DNA from: Lachnospiraceae bacterium MD308
GTDB lineage: Bacteria > Bacillota > Clostridia > Lachnospirales > Lachnospiraceae
Reading direction: 5' to 3'
NCBI GenBank assembly: GCA_000403475.2
Contig: KE159795.1
Coordinates: forward strand, 232,813 to 296,812
DNA length: 64,000 nucleotides
Shown: one piece after another, positions 1-9,460 of the stretch
Layout of the letters: every line of letters starts with the position of its first letter
Position numbering within the stretch: the stretch's first letter is position 1
The notes under the pieces: generated by a model
Seen by the model: the letters and a program-made list of their open reading frames with translations, nothing else
The model's database searches: none
Told to the model about the DNA's origin: nothing
Translations under genes and position numbers: made by a program

Positions 1-505
1 TTTTATCATGTAAAATGGTATCATTTCCACCTTTTCTATGCTCTGATGTAGTCAATTCTGCCAGCGGACTGTCCTGCTTCTGTCCAATATGATGAAGCTC
101 TATGATTTCTCCATCTTTACTTAGCGGAGCCATTCCATTTTCCATACGTTCTTTGTTGCTCCGTCCGAATTCATCCTTTTGCTCCATATCCAAATCCATC
201 CGCACTAAACATTTCTTTCCAGCAATCTCCTCCTCTTTCAATCCCGCATCCATATAAATAGCAGACTCTTCTTTTGACCTGATCATATCAACGGTTTCTC
301 TGGACCAACCTGTTTCCCTGCAAATATCTTCTTTCTTTATACAACCATCTTTACCATATAAAATTTCCTCTGAAACAATAGGTCGCTCGTAAAATTCTTC
401 ATCTATATCTTCCTTTATCTCGTCCTTCTGACGACCTAATGGACACTCTTCCATTTTATGACGCACTTCTTCCGAGATTTCTTTAAGAATCTCTGTTCCG
501 TACAT
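1..505 (-). CDS. LHH-type HNH/Endo VII nuclease, 3' end outside window
   Basis: An open minus-strand frame starts at ATG 505 and runs off the window edge with about 168 codons visible and no stop. The last third contains NKERMENGMAPLS, ELHHIGQK, EHRKGGND and ILHD, the pattern of the LHH branch of the HNH/Endo VII nucleases, in which the histidines bind metal and activate water. The first 100 residues are acidic and helical with no domain I recognise. The start codon lies one base after the stop of the upstream ATPase gene (TGATATG), so the two are translationally coupled. By inference this is the nuclease effector of the operon. The family call is from motifs only. The total length is unknown. 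Confidence 0.72.
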   Translation of the reverse strand, partial: MYGTEILKEISEEVRHKMEECPLGRQKDEIKEDIDEEFYERPIVSEEILYGKDGCIKKEDICRETGWSRETVDMIRSKEESAIYMDAGLKEEEIAGKKCLVRMDLDMEQKDEFGRSNKERMENGMAPLSKDGEIIELHHIGQKQDSPLAELTTSEHRKGGNDTILHDK

Positions 506-506
506 A

Positions 507-3500
507 TCAATGAATCCCCCTTTCCTTTACCGAATCTATCCAACGCCGGTATATTTTTTGCCGGACTTCAGACTTACCTTTCTGAAGGCTCATATCTTTC
601 ATAAAACATTGGCTAAGTGTAAGACGTACTTCCATATCCGCTTCGGGAAGTAGACCAAACACAATTTCAAAAAGCATTTTTGTCAATTCTTCATTGTCCT
701 GAGCACATAGCACACTATTTTCTACCCTACCGTGTACTCCTAAAATATCCGTAATTCGGCATGATAGTTTCCTGAAATTTGCATCTTCCCAAAGGTCTAG
801 TTTTCCGGTTTCCTTGTATTCTTCAATCCATTCTTCAATGAATTCAACATTATGTGCAGAAAGATTTGATACCTCCAAGCCTTTTTCTATCTCAGATATG
901 TTAAATTCCAAAGTCTCATTTACCCTTCCCTGGATAAGGAAATTCACCAACTGTTCCTGAAAAGAATTCAAGTCCATCGTCTGCTCACTTTGTACAAACT
1001 GATACCCAGTTTCCTCAATGCTGCACTTATTGACCTGCACCAGTACAGGTTCCACCCAATCATTCTGGTATACTGCCGCCACTCCTCTTTTTAATTTTGC
1101 CAATTCCTCTATTTGCTCTTCCTTAAGCCCTGCAGCATACCCTACAAGCTCTCTGTCAGTTTTTTCCGGCAGCCGAAGTACTAGCTTTGTATTTGTATTC
1201 CTAATGACAGACATATCCAACAATCCAGGAGACTGATCAGCAATTATGAATCCTTCACCATACGTTCGCATTTCAGCAATTGAATTCGCTAACAGTTCTA
1301 CAGATTTTCCCAATAGATTTGCATTTTCAGACGACTGTTCTACAGACGTCCGCCTTAACAGATTATGCGCTTCTTCAAGAACCGTAATATGTGTTAATGG
1401 ACTGTTCATTTTTCCTGAATCCATGCGGTACTCATTTAACTTCATTACTAGAAGTCCCATGATAAGTGATTTTGTTTCTGTTGATCCCACACGGCTTAAA
1501 TCTACGATCACATTTTTATCAAACAGCTCTGTGTCCTTCAAATCATCGACACAGAAAATCAGGCCATTCAATCCATTTGTCAAAGACCGGACTCTTGTCA
1601 AAAGTGCACCAGAATAATCTCCTTTACTGTCTGCAGAATATTTCGACTCATTAATCACATTTTCAATCTGTTCAAGTAAATCTGCAAAATTGGGATATTT
1701 TTCTCCCCTTTTATTCTCAGACAAACACAAATCCCAGCCCGCAGCAATATAAGCTTTTTCCATTGCTTCTTTCAGGATTGCCGGCATTGCGGCATACATC
1801 GGCCAGCATACATTAAAGATCTCAACCAACCTGTCCATATGTTCAAGAACATGGATTCCTTCTGGAAATCTAAATGGATTAATTTTCAGTAATTTTGTCA
1901 CCTTTGGATTAGTCCCATAAACAGATACATCCTTAAACTGCCCGAATATATTCTTATATTCACCCTTCGCCGGTTCAATCACCAAAAAAGGAATGTTGTA
2001 TAATCTTCTCACCTGATTCAGGATTTCATACACTGTATTGCTTTTTCCTGCTCCGGTAGATCCCGTAATAAACGTGTGCATTGTTAATGAATTACAATCC
2101 AAATCTACTTCTGTCCCGGTTTCCCTTCCCATGCTAAATACCTGGCCAAGAGAAAAATTCTTTTCTCTTTTATTTTGGCTGTATTTCACAACTTCTTTTC
2201 CAAAATCAGCATGCTCTATTACAGGAAATCCACAGACAGACTTTCTAGGCAGACCCATCTGTATCGCCAATTCATTACTGCTCACAAGAGAAGCTGCTGT
2301 TACAGGTGCTTTCATATTGCCTGAATTGTACTCAAACACCGGATGAATGAAATTTGTAATATACTCCCGCAAAACAGGCAATTTTTCCCTCTCTTCGGGG
2401 ATAACATTCCTCCAAAGATTTATGGAAGATGTTTCAACACCTGATTTTTCACCTTTCATAATTGCTTTATAAGTTCCGGCAACCATTTCCGTTGTTTCCA
2501 TACTATCCGAAATTATGTACGCAGCACACTCCCACATCCCCACACTTTCACACTCATCTATCCGTTCCAGCTGTAACTGGATTTTCTCCATTGTATTAAT
2601 CAGCGTCTTATTCTGCATAGTCAACTGTACTGTATTAGACGAACCTGATGTATATCCACTTGTTTTAGTCCGGTTTTCAGATTCGTTTTTTAAACTGCCG
2701 AAAGTTTCGCCTTCCGCCTCAGATTCATGATTTGTATCACCACTTGAGTGTGAAGCACCATCCGTATGAGTCTCCGGCGCTATATTACTTAATGCAGCCT
2801 GACCAATCCCTATTGCTGCTGCCGCCGCAATACTTGCCCCGCCTGTCAGCGGAGCCGCCGCAATGCTTAGCGCACCAAGAGCAACCGTTCCTAACGCTTT
2901 AAAAGCTGCTGTCGCTTTATCCGGCTTTGCATCAGAAGAGTTTTCTGCTCTTCCTTCCTGATGGCTGCTCCCTCTCTGCACGGAATGATTCACTGAATGT
3001 GTGCTCCCAACGGTAGTCCCATGGGACAATGCATCCGATATACTCAAAGCCATATTTTTTCCATAAGACAGCTGCATATTGGAAAACGGAGACAGCTGTG
3101 TATAAATCGTTTCATATGCTTTCCTTACTTCTTCCAGTTGTTCCGGCGGAGTACTTTTTGCCAGTACGATCACTGTATACGCCTGCCCCTGCATAGCATA
3201 TACAAGCTTTTCCAAACCTTGTATAAAGGTCTCATTATCTTTAAATTCTTCATCCTTATTTTTGGCCACACACGAAACCGAAGCTATACTCTTTTCCTGG
3301 ATTCCGGATAAAAATTCGCTTGTCTCATCCTCCATTAATTTCTGGACCTGTACACCCGGAAACTGCCCTCTTAATGCATTGCACAATGTTTTTTCCAGCG
3401 TATCCAACGGCCATTTCCCATCAAATGACCGCACCCCCATATAAAAATCTGTTCTCATTCCGTCACTGTCTGCTATAATAAAAACCCCGGAATTGAGACT

Positions 3501-3812
3501 CTGTACTGCACTAAAAACGGAAGCAAATTTGTATGTTGAGTATTCGTTGTTCTGATATACCATTTCTGTTATTTTAAAAAAACGGATAGCAGCTATATTT
3601 TTTAAACTCTTATCCAACGGTACAATATTTAGACTTGTAAGCTTATGCAAATATTTTTTTAATACAATATCATCTACCAGCTTACTGGCTTCTGCCAGAT
3701 TTTTCTGCAATTGCTCGTAATCCGGCTGTCTTGAGTCTTTAGCCATTCCCTTTTCCTGGTTATTTACATCCGGTACTGAATTTTGTTCTCCCATACAACG
3801 TACATCACTCAT
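507..3812 (-). CDS. HerA/VirB4-like ATPase with glycine-rich hydrophobic insert
   Basis: A 1101-residue P-loop ATPase. Walker A (GSTGAGKS) is near residue 583, Walker B (VLEEAHNLL) near 807, and a HerA-type sensor stretch (ADQSPGLLD) about 60 residues later. This is the DUF87/HerA-VirB4 arrangement of hexameric DNA-translocating motors. Residues about 299-340 form a long Ala/Gly hydrophobic stretch that could cross or enter a membrane, which is unusual for HerA proteins. It is followed by a Ser/His/Glu-rich linker. The N-terminal 250 residues are unrecognised. ATG 3812 has GGAG upstream and follows the preceding gene by 2 bp. The gene lies between a small membrane protein and an LHH nuclease, so I infer a motor that loads or drives the nuclease, possibly at the membrane. 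Confidence 0.8.
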   Translation of the reverse strand: MSDVRCMGEQNSVPDVNNQEKGMAKDSRQPDYEQLQKNLAEASKLVDDIVLKKYLHKLTSLNIVPLDKSLKNIAAIRFFKITEMVYQNNEYSTYKFASVFSAVQSLNSGVFIIADSDGMRTDFYMGVRSFDGKWPLDTLEKTLCNALRGQFPGVQVQKLMEDETSEFLSGIQEKSIASVSCVAKNKDEEFKDNETFIQGLEKLVYAMQGQAYTVIVLAKSTPPEQLEEVRKAYETIYTQLSPFSNMQLSYGKNMALSISDALSHGTTVGSTHSVNHSVQRGSSHQEGRAENSSDAKPDKATAAFKALGTVALGALSIAAAPLTGGASIAAAAAIGIGQAALSNIAPETHTDGASHSSGDTNHESEAEGETFGSLKNESENRTKTSGYTSGSSNTVQLTMQNKTLINTMEKIQLQLERIDECESVGMWECAAYIISDSMETTEMVAGTYKAIMKGEKSGVETSSINLWRNVIPEEREKLPVLREYITNFIHPVFEYNSGNMKAPVTAASLVSSNELAIQMGLPRKSVCGFPVIEHADFGKEVVKYSQNKREKNFSLGQVFSMGRETGTEVDLDCNSLTMHTFITGSTGAGKSNTVYEILNQVRRLYNIPFLVIEPAKGEYKNIFGQFKDVSVYGTNPKVTKLLKINPFRFPEGIHVLEHMDRLVEIFNVCWPMYAAMPAILKEAMEKAYIAAGWDLCLSENKRGEKYPNFADLLEQIENVINESKYSADSKGDYSGALLTRVRSLTNGLNGLIFCVDDLKDTELFDKNVIVDLSRVGSTETKSLIMGLLVMKLNEYRMDSGKMNSPLTHITVLEEAHNLLRRTSVEQSSENANLLGKSVELLANSIAEMRTYGEGFIIADQSPGLLDMSVIRNTNTKLVLRLPEKTDRELVGYAAGLKEEQIEELAKLKRGVAAVYQNDWVEPVLVQVNKCSIEETGYQFVQSEQTMDLNSFQEQLVNFLIQGRVNETLEFNISEIEKGLEVSNLSAHNVEFIEEWIEEYKETGKLDLWEDANFRKLSCRITDILGVHGRVENSVLCAQDNEELTKMLFEIVFGLLPEADMEVRLTLSQCFMKDMSLQKGKSEVRQKIYRRWIDSVKERGIH

Positions 3813-3814
3813 AA

Positions 3815-4393
3815 TTAATCCGTCTCCTCTGTTCCCATATAAGTGGCTAATCCTGCAACTCCCGCACCAGCCAAAATGCCAGCATATACCGGAATCTCTA
3901 CTGCTATTGCAATAATACTCCCTACAATACCCCCTGCTACCGCACCTGCAGCAATTTTTGCACCGCGGTAATTTCCTTCCAGCTGATCACGGCGCTTTTG
4001 CTCCTGATAGCTTGAAGTATGTTCTTTCCTGCATGTATTCTCTCTCTGTTTCTCTGTTGTTCTGCCATTCCCTGGCAAATGACCAGAATCATTCGACACC
4101 GGTCTTAAATACCTGACCACGTCCTTTAAATGTTCTATTCTTTCATGAGAAAAATTCCCGACAACCTGAACCATCAGCTCGTTCATATAATCATCGTTCC
4201 AGGAATCTTCCGTCAGTTTAAAATCTCTCCCGTCATGTTCATCATAGAGAGTACCCATTCCCGAAGCCGCTTTTTCCATTTCTTTAAATTGTAAAAAAGT
4301 AGGGTCTACCAAAAGACTGTCTTTCATCATAATCCTAACTCTGCGAACACTATTTGATTCCACCGCTTCATAAAATGAATTTGTTAATGCCAT
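3815..4393 (-). CDS. Small protein with C-terminal glycine-zipper membrane segment
   Basis: 192 residues of unknown function. The first 110 residues are soluble, mostly helical and rich in charged residues (for example HDGRDFKLTEDSW). A basic Glu/Arg/Lys linker follows, and then a C-terminal hydrophobic hairpin of about 40 residues (AAGAVAGGIVGSIIAIAV, then AGILAGAGVAGLATYM) with glycine-zipper spacing. This is the pattern of membrane-inserting or pore-associated proteins. It ends 2 bp before the HerA-like gene and starts 63 bp after the large dynamin-like GTPase, so it belongs to the same operon. By inference it anchors the complex to the membrane or acts as a membrane effector. I recognise no named family. 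Confidence 0.7.
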   Translation of the reverse strand: MALTNSFYEAVESNSVRRVRIMMKDSLLVDPTFLQFKEMEKAASGMGTLYDEHDGRDFKLTEDSWNDDYMNELMVQVVGNFSHERIEHLKDVVRYLRPVSNDSGHLPGNGRTTEKQRENTCRKEHTSSYQEQKRRDQLEGNYRGAKIAAGAVAGGIVGSIIAIAVEIPVYAGILAGAGVAGLATYMGTEETD

Positions 4394-4456
4394 ACTTTAC
4401 CTCCACTTTTATATAATTTGCATCATCAGTTCTGCCGCTAAAATATATCCGTGTCC

Positions 4457-6748
4457 TTATATTTCCAATATCGATTCTACTTTTGCTTTAATCATGCCTA
4501 GCCATTCCAGTTTTTTCTCCGACTCACGGATTCTTGCCTCTGCCTTTCCACGGTCTGTAGCAAAACTTTCCAGTTCTGACAGCTTACTCTTAAGTACTGT
4601 ATCCAGTCTTTTGAATTCAGAATTAAACGCTTTCGCAATTCTTCCTGATTGTGTTATAGTATATTTTTTGGCCTCTTCACCAACTTCATATATCATATCC
4701 TGAACCGGAGTCAAAAAATCCTGTGCAACCTCATCTCCCGGAACATATTTTACTGTTTTATACTTTGTCCTGTAATAGCCAGATTCCTGGAACCACGTCC
4801 ATGGCTTATACCATTTTTTATCTGTATTCTTTACCCATTCTTCACCATCTTCTACTTTCTTTTGTTTTATAAATTTCTTAATAGAATATGAGTCCGCAGA
4901 AAACACACTGCCTCCCATCAGCTTTAACGGTTCAATCGAAATTCCAGAAAATACATTTGGGTCTATTTCATCTGTTAAGGATGCTAACTTTCTTTTGTAT
5001 TCCTCCAAAAGAGCGCTGCTTGTCTGAATCAGATTTTTTCGAACCAGATCATTTAAATCTTCCTTAAAATCAGGCTTTAGCTTATTTGCAAATTTCTCCA
5101 GCCTTTCTACCTCGTCTTTTGCATCTTCAACATCCAGTTCATCCCCTCTGAGAGCATCAATTCTTTTCGCTATACGACTTTGAAATTTCACTATTGTCTT
5201 TTCAACAACATCTCTTGAATCGCTTTCAATTCTTTTTACGTCATCAGCAACAACATTCTGGAAATTTTTTGCAGATTTTACATCGTCTACCTTTTTACGA
5301 ATAGACTCAATCTGTTGAACAATTTTCTCACTTTCATCCTGCCTGCTCGCAAGCTCATGTTTTGTTTCTTCAAAGCATCCTACTTCGTCAAGCTTATGCA
5401 TAAACGTATCCACAATATTTTTTATCTTTGCCGTTTTTGCATATTTCTGCACATACTGGCGTATAGCTGCCTCAATAGAAATAATGCCTGTATGAATTAA
5501 AGCCTGTGTATATATATCTTTTCTTTTTGCCGCTTCCGCAAGCTGTTCGTTGATTTCTCCCCGAACACTGACTGGAAGCGTTGCATAATTTTCAAAATGA
5601 AGGTTTTCATTACGGTTCAGCTTTTTCACCTTCACCTCTGTTTCATCCAGCGTATCCTCATCTACATTTTCCCCGTTTTCAATCATCCTCATATTAAGCG
5701 CCGGAAGCGCAGCAGCAGGAAATAAATTAGGATTAGTGATCCCATGACTTTTTAAATAATCACGAATACGCTCCAGTGTCTGTTCCGTATCGCCGTCTTC
5801 TTTTTTCCTGTCATCCATTTTATTCACGACAAAGATAAACCGGTCTCTTGACTGCTTCCCTCCTACTGCCATACTATCCGCTACTCGTTTCAGCAGCGCA
5901 TTATCATCATCAGACCCAAACGTGCCTTCCATAATATATAAAACTAAAGATTTAGATGCTTTTCCTAAAAATTCACTCTGAACTTTTTTATGTTCCGGAT
6001 CTCTTGAATTGTTAGGTCCCGGAGTGTCTATCAAGACAAGAGAAACATCCTCCGCCGTAACAAATGGTATATTTCCTTCTGTCTTTATTAAAGAGACCTG
6101 CTCATCCGCATTAAGTCTTTCCATGATCTGATATGTAAGCTCTTTATGTGTCTCCCGTAATTTCCCGCCCTTGCTATAAACCTCTGCCTGCCATGTACTT
6201 TTATCATTATCCTTTATCCTTGTGATAATTGCAGTACACGCTTCCTGCTTAGACGGCATTAGCTTTGTCCGCAGCATAGAATTGATCAATGTTGATTTCC
6301 CGGCGCTCATTGTTGCAACTACACATACTTCAAAATCACTGCTCTTCGCATGCTCAAATGCGTTTAAAATCTCAACATCTCTTAACTCGTCAAAAGGTCC
6401 CTTTTGGATCTCCTGAAAAACCTCATCAATTAGCACCTCTTTGTCGGAAGTTTCCTTCGCTGCTTTACGTTCAAGTTTTACTTTTTCAACCTTCTTTTTT
6501 TCATAGGCCTCTTCAAACACCTCACATAAATCTTCATAATCCGGTAAAGTACCATGAAACAGTATATCAAATGATGTATCATTATACTCATCGATTAAAA
6601 TGCGTGGCAGCTCCTCTACCCATTCCTGCAGTCTTGAACCAAAAGCGATTTTTTCCCTTAGCTTACTATTCTCCGCCAGCTTCCTCTCATCTACCAAAAT
6701 CTCCGTTTCAAGCTTATACGGGTTATACTTAATAAATACTTTTTTCAT
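4457..6748 (-). CDS. Large dynamin-like GTPase
   Basis: 763 residues from ATG 6748, which is preceded by GGAGGACTGGT; an in-frame codon 45 bases further upstream is unlikely. GTPase motifs are G1 TMSAGKST (about residue 144), G3 DTPGPNN (about 239) and G4 NKMD (about 307), as in the dynamin superfamily. The remainder is long helices with coiled-coil character (about 460-600 and 700-763), matching the stalk of bacterial dynamin-like proteins. A tryptophan-rich segment near residue 640 (KKWYKPWTWF) could contact lipid. Its ATG overlaps the TGA of the extended frame of the preceding small GTPase (ATGA). Paired large and small dynamins usually work as hetero-oligomers that remodel membranes, and some bacterial pairs protect against phage lysis. 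Confidence 0.85.
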   Translation of the reverse strand: MKKVFIKYNPYKLETEILVDERKLAENSKLREKIAFGSRLQEWVEELPRILIDEYNDTSFDILFHGTLPDYEDLCEVFEEAYEKKKVEKVKLERKAAKETSDKEVLIDEVFQEIQKGPFDELRDVEILNAFEHAKSSDFEVCVVATMSAGKSTLINSMLRTKLMPSKQEACTAIITRIKDNDKSTWQAEVYSKGGKLRETHKELTYQIMERLNADEQVSLIKTEGNIPFVTAEDVSLVLIDTPGPNNSRDPEHKKVQSEFLGKASKSLVLYIMEGTFGSDDDNALLKRVADSMAVGGKQSRDRFIFVVNKMDDRKKEDGDTEQTLERIRDYLKSHGITNPNLFPAAALPALNMRMIENGENVDEDTLDETEVKVKKLNRNENLHFENYATLPVSVRGEINEQLAEAAKRKDIYTQALIHTGIISIEAAIRQYVQKYAKTAKIKNIVDTFMHKLDEVGCFEETKHELASRQDESEKIVQQIESIRKKVDDVKSAKNFQNVVADDVKRIESDSRDVVEKTIVKFQSRIAKRIDALRGDELDVEDAKDEVERLEKFANKLKPDFKEDLNDLVRKNLIQTSSALLEEYKRKLASLTDEIDPNVFSGISIEPLKLMGGSVFSADSYSIKKFIKQKKVEDGEEWVKNTDKKWYKPWTWFQESGYYRTKYKTVKYVPGDEVAQDFLTPVQDMIYEVGEEAKKYTITQSGRIAKAFNSEFKRLDTVLKSKLSELESFATDRGKAEARIRESEKKLEWLGMIKAKVESILEI

Positions 6749-6933
6749 ACCAGTCCTCCATATAATATTTTTTCTAAATTGTAAATACCGCATCTCTTAC
6801 TCATTGTATCAAACTGATCTCCGTACCCGGCTACAGATTCACAGTACTTCGACAAATCATATTCTGCTTTTCCAAACTTTTTTATATACCAGTTATATTC
6901 ATCCTCTTCGTCTTCAGTCAAGGTGTCTCCAAA
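6745..6933 (-). other. In-frame extension of the small GTPase beyond an amber codon
   Basis: After the TAG at 6934-6936 the same frame stays open for 62 codons and ends in TGA 6745-6747. That TGA overlaps the ATG of the large GTPase as ATGA. The extension is acidic, then mixed (TEDEEDEYNWYIKKFG near its start, LEKILYGGL at its end), and reads like ordinary protein. The overlap shows that the ancestral gene ended here, so the TAG is a recent nonsense change, a readthrough codon or a sequencing error. Confidence 0.75.
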
Positions 6934-8040
6934 CTACTTCCTTTTCAACAAATATGCAAAATACGCAGAAAATGGACAAATAACCGGATGCGCAAAACCA
7001 ATATTTTCCAACTCTCTTCTTACACCATCAATGCTTTCCTGAATGTTGTCCTCTCCTTTCCTGAAATTATCCAGCTTATTCAGCACAAACACAATTTTTT
7101 CAGATATAATATTGTTATAGACCCATTTCAGATGTAATATTTCTTCATCAGTACCAAGCTTATTTGCATTTAATACGTATAATAATATATCGTATTGCTC
7201 ATTCATTAATATCCTTCTTGATATTTTTCTGTGCTCTCTTGTAATCACAGAATTAACACCCGGCGTATCAATAATGCATATTCTGTTCTGAATTTCTCCG
7301 GCTATGCTTCGAAAATACGATGCAATAGATATCGTATCCTTCCACTCATAATTGCTTAATTCGTTTTCATCAGCATCAAATGTAAGTTCTGAGGCTTGCA
7401 AATGAACATGTCCATCTTCAAAAGCTTTATTGTATATATAACATACATTTCCCGTACATACTTCCTGCGCTGTACGAGTCACCGGCTTTCCGACCAACGC
7501 ATTGATCAAAGTTGATTTTCCGGCACTCATGTTCGCAGTTACAATAATTCTAGTCTCCTTCTTTTTTTGAAATACCACATTGTCTGTATATTGCCTGAGC
7601 AGGCCGTTCACAAATGGCTGCAGCTCGAGATTCTCTCCTCTCAATACTCTGATCAGCATATTAAACTGTTCCCGCTGCATCTGACCAGTAATACAGTTTT
7701 TAATCATTTTACCGGCCCGTTCAATTTTATCAGAATCTAAAGTAATCAATGCAAGATCACAAAGGATCCAAAAACGGTATTTTCTTCTCCATCTCTGATA
7801 ACGGCAAACAATAATCGAGTCCAATAAAGTGTCTATTTTACAATGCCTGCATTGCTCATCTTTTTTTAGAAGAAGCTTCTTATATTGTGCCATTCTGCAT
7901 TTTTCTAATTCATTCGGATTCAGATGGTCAAAAAACCATTCCAACACATAATAATACTGCATTTTTATTTTTGTTTTCACATTCCTCATTGGATGCTGCT
8001 CTAAAATCAATGAAGAGGTAAAATTAACTCTGCTTTCCAT
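6934..8040 (-). CDS. Small dynamin-like GTPase, probably C-terminally truncated
   Basis: 368 residues. GTPase motifs are G1 TANMSAGKST (about residue 168), G3 DTPGVNS (about 257) and G4 NKLD (about 321), closely parallel to the large GTPase next door. The first 160 residues are helical with two CxxC-like cysteines (EQCRHCKID). The frame stops at TAG 6934, but 62 more codons are open beyond it and end in an ATGA overlap with the next gene, so the natural protein was probably about 431 residues. It starts 19 bp after the WYL regulator gene. It is the probable partner of the large dynamin-like protein. Loss of the C-terminal helices could weaken pairing without abolishing GTP binding. Confidence 0.8.
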   Translation of the reverse strand: MESRVNFTSSLILEQHPMRNVKTKIKMQYYYVLEWFFDHLNPNELEKCRMAQYKKLLLKKDEQCRHCKIDTLLDSIIVCRYQRWRRKYRFWILCDLALITLDSDKIERAGKMIKNCITGQMQREQFNMLIRVLRGENLELQPFVNGLLRQYTDNVVFQKKKETRIIVTANMSAGKSTLINALVGKPVTRTAQEVCTGNVCYIYNKAFEDGHVHLQASELTFDADENELSNYEWKDTISIASYFRSIAGEIQNRICIIDTPGVNSVITREHRKISRRILMNEQYDILLYVLNANKLGTDEEILHLKWVYNNIISEKIVFVLNKLDNFRKGEDNIQESIDGVRRELENIGFAHPVICPFSAYFAYLLKRK

Positions 8041-8059
8041 TTATCCTTCTCCTTACAAA

Positions 8060-9010
8060 TCATTCCTTTTCTATAAAATCTCCCTGACTTCTCAGCCACA
8101 TATCAACTCCTTTCCCAAACACTTCCGCCGAAACCGTATACACACCATCCTTTTCCCTTAAAATCTCCGCAGTAGGTAGCCTGTCCAGTATCGCTTCTAT
8201 GGATTCCCCGCTATACTTAAACTTCACCCTCCGCAGCCTTCCCCCATACATGAACTGGATTCTCTTGCGGAACTCCCCTTCTTCAAACCTCTCCGCATAA
8301 GGAACTGAGAAGTGTTCATCCAAGATCTCTATTTTCTCAAGCCTGTCCACCCGGTAGATCGTCGGAAAGATATCATCAGGATTCTGGAACTCTTTTTCCT
8401 TGTCAATATCTTCAATAAAAGCCGTCAGGTAAAAATAAAACTCAGAAAACATCACTCCGACGGGCTTTACCTTGCGGGTGACCTCCATAGAGTTTTTCAT
8501 CTTTTTATACCTGATCTGAATGTATCTCTGCTCCTTTACTGCTTTTTCCAATTTCCACAGCCTGTCCAGCAATTTCTTCCCATGGTGCAGTTCCGTGAAA
8601 TGATGCATCTCGTTCCGGATGAAATCATTCAGCAGTTGTTTCTCTTCACTTTCGCCGCAAGCGTTCAACATCTTATTGATGATCGGGAACATCTCTGTTT
8701 TTACCAACGCCCGGCTTTCCAACAGCACTTTACAGACCGCCAGATATTCTTCCGGCTCCAGTTGGTTTTTCACTTTTGTTTCCAGCCGGTATCCTCCTGC
8801 CTCTTTATCGAAAGCAACCTGCTGTATCTCCCCTGTTTCACTATTCTGATTCTGCAAAAAATTTTGGATATCTGCTATATCCCTCTGTATCGTCCTGGGC
8901 GCAACCCCGTAGGCATTGCTTTCTTCCGTTTTTTTAATTGTCTTTCCTTCCTTAAGCCTCGAATAAATTGACAATACCCTCTCTGCTTTATCCTCTGATT
9001 CTCTCTTCAT
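8060..9010 (-). CDS. WYL-domain transcriptional regulator
   Basis: 316 residues. An N-terminal winged HTH (about 8-60, with VAPRTIQRDI as recognition-helix region) is followed by a WYL domain (about 140-230, including VKPVGVMFSEFYFYLTA) and a C-terminal WCX-type extension. WYL proteins are common ligand-sensing regulators of phage-defence operons (BrxR and CapW are characterised examples). Here it is the first gene of the dynamin/HerA/nuclease operon, 19 bp before the small GTPase. The upstream intergenic region carries several TGTC/GACA inverted repeats that could be its operators, so autorepression of the operon is likely. Confidence 0.85.
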   Translation of the reverse strand: MKRESEDKAERVLSIYSRLKEGKTIKKTEESNAYGVAPRTIQRDIADIQNFLQNQNSETGEIQQVAFDKEAGGYRLETKVKNQLEPEEYLAVCKVLLESRALVKTEMFPIINKMLNACGESEEKQLLNDFIRNEMHHFTELHHGKKLLDRLWKLEKAVKEQRYIQIRYKKMKNSMEVTRKVKPVGVMFSEFYFYLTAFIEDIDKEKEFQNPDDIFPTIYRVDRLEKIEILDEHFSVPYAERFEEGEFRKRIQFMYGGRLRRVKFKYSGESIEAILDRLPTAEILREKDGVYTVSAEVFGKGVDMWLRSQGDFIEKE

Positions 9011-9063
9011 ATCATCTGAATACCTCCTTGGTTTGTTCTAATCTAATTATAAAAACCAACATA

Positions 9064-9192
9064 GACATCTATTGTCATTTATTTATTCTTTTTTCATTTA
9101 TTTCCGTGTCATTATTTGTCATCCGATTCCCTATTTTGTCTTATCATAGGACATAATTATGTTGTAATTAGTATAACATTATATTTGTCCTG
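9064..9192. promoter_or_regulatory. Divergent promoter region with TGTC/GACA inverted repeats
   Basis: The region between the minus-strand WYL operon and the plus-strand HTH gene contains repeated TGTC/GACA half sites: GACATCTATTGTC, TGTCTTATCATAGGACA, and a longer imperfect palindrome starting GGACATAATTATG and ending TTATATTTGTCC. These are plausible binding sites for the WYL repressor, the HTH protein or both. The assignment to a protein is inference. Confidence 0.5.
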
Positions 9193-9217
9193 TTACAAGA
9201 CAGAAGGAGGGTTTCAT

Positions 9218-9460
9218 TTGCCACGCATTATCGAAAGCAGCCAAAAAAACATGATCGGCAAAAAGGTCCGGCAGCTCCGCATAGAAAAAAATATGACACA
9301 GCAGGAGCTTTCCGCCAAATTGGAAACAATGGCAATCTACATATGCCGGGGTTCCATCTCCCGTATTGAAGACCAGAGCCGGACTATAACTGATATCGAA
9401 TTGTATGGATTATCACAAGTTCTGTCAACTCCAATTGAAGAGCTTTTTCAAACACGCTAA
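9218..9460 (+). CDS. Small XRE-type HTH regulator, TTG start
   Basis: About 80 residues. I chose TTG 9218 because AGAAGGAGGG lies 6 bases upstream. The longer in-frame extension would run through the promoter region and is hydrophobic and unlike protein. The protein carries a Cro/CI-type HTH (KKVRQLRIEKNMTQQELSAK, then SRIEDQSRTITDIELYGLS). It diverges from the WYL operon and may share operators with it. It has no effector domain. Confidence 0.72.
   Translation: MPRIIESSQKNMIGKKVRQLRIEKNMTQQELSAKLETMAIYICRGSISRIEDQSRTITDIELYGLSQVLSTPIEELFQTR

Noticed and set aside
8312..8971. 219-codon plus-strand frame
   Set aside because: It is antisense to the WYL regulator gene, which has clear domains. 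The frame has no ribosome-binding site and an aromatic-rich shadow composition.
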